Origin: Bacillus_AB infantis_B
GTDB lineage: Bacteria; Bacillota; Bacilli; Bacillales; Cytobacillaceae
Length of the DNA: 64,000 nucleotides
Direction of reading: 5' to 3'
Assembly (NCBI RefSeq): GCF_008180445.1
Contig: NZ_VTER01000005.1
Span: 266,124 to 330,123, forward strand
Position 1 is the stretch's first letter; the number at the start of each line of letters is the position of its first letter. Below the pieces are notes generated by a model. The model was not told where the DNA came from. It worked only from the letters and a program-made list of their open reading frames with translations, and did no database searches. Shown here one piece after another: positions 61,920 to 64,000 of the stretch. A program made the translations under genes and the position numbers.

Positions 61920-61948
61920 GAGCCATGGGGACAGACCCCTTGGCCCAA
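61920..61948 (+). repeat. Solo REPIN left half
   Basis: One left-type unit (loop ACAGA, ending GGCCCA) with no partner. The only REPIN relative after 55.0 kb. Confidence 0.82.
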
Positions 61949-61974
61949 TTGATAAAATAGGTTTCATAAATATT

Positions 61975-62025
61975 TTTCCTACCCTTCCCCTTTTGTATAA
62001 GAAAAGCTGCCTAACTTAGAACTTA
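61975..62025 (+). repeat. AT-rich hairpin repeat, second family (copy e)
   Basis: CTACCCTTCCCC, TTTTGTATAAGAAAAG, GCTGCCTAACTTAG; the right arm of the hairpin is lost. Confidence 0.52.
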
Positions 62026-62058
62026 ACCACCCTTACTTAAATAAGGAGAATTTATGGC

Positions 62059-62178
62059 TCATTCGTTTATGTAATTAATAACCTCATCAATATAGCTGAC
62101 TAAAGGCCGGTTAGTATCTACAATTAAACAATGAAAATCAATTGGTTTTTTGCTATTTTCTATAGTATGTACAAACGC
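62059..62178 (-). pseudogene. C-terminal gene fragment truncated by the IS21 element
   Basis: Minus-strand frame reads AFVHTIENSKKPIDFH, CLIVDTNRPLVSYIDE and VINYINE, then TGA at 62059, resembling the C-terminus of a P-loop kinase-like protein. The upstream part is missing because the IS left end begins at 62179. Confidence 0.55.
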
Positions 62179-62331
62179 TGTTTATTGCAAAATAAAAGTG
62201 CAGAACTTTGCAAAGTAAAAATGCAGAGTGATGCACTATTTTTATAGGGCATAAAAAAAAGACTTGCCAGTCACCCCAAGTCCCTCTACTGTAATTGGTG
62301 TCGAATCAATTTAGAGTGGAGGAAAGAAAGG

Positions 62332-63765
62332 ATGCTAGCAATGTCTGATATCAATTGTATCAAACTTCTACGAAACAACAAAGGCTTATCAATTACCAAA
62401 ATACAAGAATTACTGAAGATTAATTGGAGGACGGCGAAGAAGTACGCTGATGGAGAACAGCTCCCGAAAGAAATGACACCTAAGAAAAAGGGCTTAATGT
62501 ATGAAGGAAAATGGGGAGAAATCGTGTCTGACTGGCTATTTGAGGATTCCAAGATGAAGCGGAAGGACAGAAGGACTAACAAGCAGTTATTTAACGAGCT
62601 CATAGACTTGGGTTTTACGGGGTCCTATCGGACCGTCTGTTACTTTATACAAGAGTGGAAGAATACACATAGTGAAGGAAAAGATAAAGGTTTCGAACGA
62701 TTGGATCACCCTCCTGGCGAGGCACAAGTGGACTTTGGAGTAATGGAGGCAGTTCAGGAAGGTGAACTAGTAGATATCCGGGCATTAATCATGTCTTATC
62801 CTTATAGTAATGCTGGCTTTGCAGTTCCTCTACCAGCTGAAAATCAGGAATGTTTTCTATTTGGGTTAAAGGAGCTTTTCAAACAATCCGGTGGAGTCCC
62901 TATGAGAATAAGAATTGATAATTTATCTCCAGCAGTTAAGAAAGTGCGCTCAAAAATGGAAGAAGCACAGCTGACAGACGAGTTTGTCTCTTTCCAGAAT
63001 CACTATGGGTTTGAGGTTCAAGCATGTAATCCAAGAAGCGGTCATGAAAAAGGGAACGTGGAAAATAAAGTAGGTTACATTCGGTATAATTTCTTTAATA
63101 AGGCACCGGTAATGAATAATCTTGAGGACCTAACACAACAATTGGAGAAACAATTGATAGAGGACAGAAATCGGTTGCATTATGAGAAAGACGTATTCAT
63201 CCACGAATTGTGGGACCAGGAGAGGAAGCATCTCCTCCAGCTGCCAGAAACCGATTATCCTGTATTCAAGGAGGAACTTGGCACTGTAAATAAACTCAAT
63301 GAAATGAAGATTGATCAGAAACTGATTCATGTGCCGAAAGCTTCCAACTACAGCCAGCTTCATATCCATTTAACCTGGGATACAGTAAAAGTGATTTCCC
63401 CAGACGGGGAAATTTTGTTGGACGATTATCGGCCATATATGAAAAAGAGAAAGAGCTTACCTTGGTTATCTATTTTTAAAACCTGGATATCTAAACCCAG
63501 AGCAGTTGCTTATTCAAGATATAAAAAGTACCTGCCCGGCAGGGTTCATGACTTTGTGCTGGTAGAGAATTTAATCATACGAAAAGACCGTTTAAATGCA
63601 ATAGCAAGCTTATTGATTACACATGATATGAAGCAAATAAACGAAGAATTTTATGATCTCATTGCCCAGCAGAAATTAGGGGCCGAAGATGATCCCTACG
63701 GGATTAATATGGTGAAATATGATGCCCTAGCGGAGGTACCTTATGAGCACTCAGTTACGAAGTAA
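62332..63765 (+). CDS. istA: IS21-family transposase IstA
   Basis: 477 aa. N-terminal HTH (GLSITKIQELLKINWRTAKKYADG), then an rve-type DDE domain: Asp in GEAQVDFG, Asp in MRIRIDNLSPAVKKV, Glu in GHEKGNVENKVGYIR. Intact and full length. Ribosome site GGAGG nine bases before ATG 62332. Confidence 0.92.
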   Translation: MLAMSDINCIKLLRNNKGLSITKIQELLKINWRTAKKYADGEQLPKEMTPKKKGLMYEGKWGEIVSDWLFEDSKMKRKDRRTNKQLFNELIDLGFTGSYRTVCYFIQEWKNTHSEGKDKGFERLDHPPGEAQVDFGVMEAVQEGELVDIRALIMSYPYSNAGFAVPLPAENQECFLFGLKELFKQSGGVPMRIRIDNLSPAVKKVRSKMEEAQLTDEFVSFQNHYGFEVQACNPRSGHEKGNVENKVGYIRYNFFNKAPVMNNLEDLTQQLEKQLIEDRNRLHYEKDVFIHELWDQERKHLLQLPETDYPVFKEELGTVNKLNEMKIDQKLIHVPKASNYSQLHIHLTWDTVKVISPDGEILLDDYRPYMKKRKSLPWLSIFKTWISKPRAVAYSRYKKYLPGRVHDFVLVENLIIRKDRLNAIASLLITHDMKQINEEFYDLIAQQKLGAEDDPYGINMVKYDALAEVPYEHSVTK

Positions 63766-64000
63766 ATGCAAGTCGTTGAGGCTAGCTTATGTTCCAGATG
63801 TCTACGAGAATATCCCCTTCGAAAGTAGGGAGCAATTTCTAAACGATATTTTTGATGAGGAATTTAGATTAAGAGAAGCAGCAAAGGCTCAGCGGCTAAT
63901 GAAGAAAGCAAAATTCTTAGATAAGAAAAATCTCGAGACCTATGAATGGAACGACAAAATACACTTTCCTTCACATCTTACCAAAGGAGAATTGGTGGAC
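63743..64000 (+). CDS. istB: IS21-family helper ATPase IstB (N-terminal part, cut by window end)
   Basis: First 86 codons, open to the window end, starting MSTQLRSKCKSLRLAYVPD and overlapping istA by 23 bp, the normal translational coupling. The AAA+ motifs lie beyond the window. IstB is the ATP-dependent target-selection partner of IstA. Confidence 0.87.
   Translation, partial: MSTQLRSKCKSLRLAYVPDVYENIPFESREQFLNDIFDEEFRLREAAKAQRLMKKAKFLDKKNLETYEWNDKIHFPSHLTKGELVD

Larger units (their letters stand above)
62179..64000 (+). mobile_element. IS21-family insertion sequence (right end outside the window)
   Basis: The left end starts TG at 62179 and has two near-identical 19-bp internal repeats, TTGCAAAATAAAAGTGCAG (62185-62203) and TTGCAAAGTAAAAATGCAG (62208-62226), the multiple-terminal-repeat arrangement of IS21. 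istA and istB follow with the usual overlap. It interrupts a gene whose 3' fragment remains to the left. Confidence 0.88.

Noticed and set aside
1135..61948. The dyad repeats as a CRISPR array
   Set aside because: Copies are scattered singly between genes over 60 kb, not in a regular array with variable spacers, and no cas gene is present.

Overview
The window looks like a chromosomal segment of a low-to-mid GC Bacillaceae species (Cytobacillus/Mesobacillus-like; genus not determinable here). Support comes from strong AAGGAGG-type ribosome binding sites, frequent TTG/GTG starts, and many families typical of Bacillus: yclNOPQ-type petrobactin uptake in the B. subtilis gene order, HmoA, SigM-like sigma/anti-sigma, YunG, YfiT and DegV proteins. 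No rRNA, tRNA or CRISPR array was seen.

Layout. 0-12.7 kb: a divergent TetR/MMPL pair, then a long leftward run (frameshifted Nudix, two tandem sigma/anti-sigma/DUF4179 fusion proteins, DegV, two zinc-ribbon proteins, DUF1835, SWIM, SigM-like sigma with its anti-sigma). 12.9-19.8 kb: an FAD oxidoreductase plus ECF41 sigma operon with a matching target promoter, a diguanylate cyclase, DUF4236 and Excalibur proteins, an HmoA-like haem monooxygenase and an O-methyltransferase. 19.9-23.9 kb: the iron-siderophore transporter yclNOP and yclQ, each with its own sigma-A promoter and Fur box. 24.1-24.9 kb: a REP-associated tyrosine transposase (RAYT). 25-30.8 kb: mixed single genes, including oligopeptidase B, a DJ-1/PfpI protein and a WYL regulator. 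30.9-39.1 kb: one leftward operon joining a branched-chain-type ABC transporter to an acyl-CoA ligase, a MaoC hydratase, a KAS III-like enzyme and a TetR regulator. 39.3-55 kb: aldehyde dehydrogenase, DUF819 membrane protein, M3 peptidase, histidine kinase, MFS and EamA transporters and several lipoproteins. 55-64 kb: an AT-richer strip of small stress or hypothetical genes with several gene remnants, ending in an IS21-family element cut off by the window end.

The outstanding feature is a population of about 37 loci of one intergenic dyad repeat. Each full copy is two GC-rich palindromic units in inverted order joined by a short A-rich spacer, the architecture of a REPIN. A RAYT gene sits among them with a copy at each side, so this appears to be a REPIN-RAYT system in a Gram-positive chromosome. 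All copies point the same way regardless of neighbouring gene direction. In most of them the right unit plus spacer forms an intrinsic terminator for leftward transcription, and the outer TGA of the repeat is the stop codon of at least 13 genes. The 8 kb acyl/ABC operon has no internal copy, and the 55-64 kb strip has only one half copy but carries a second, different repeat family.
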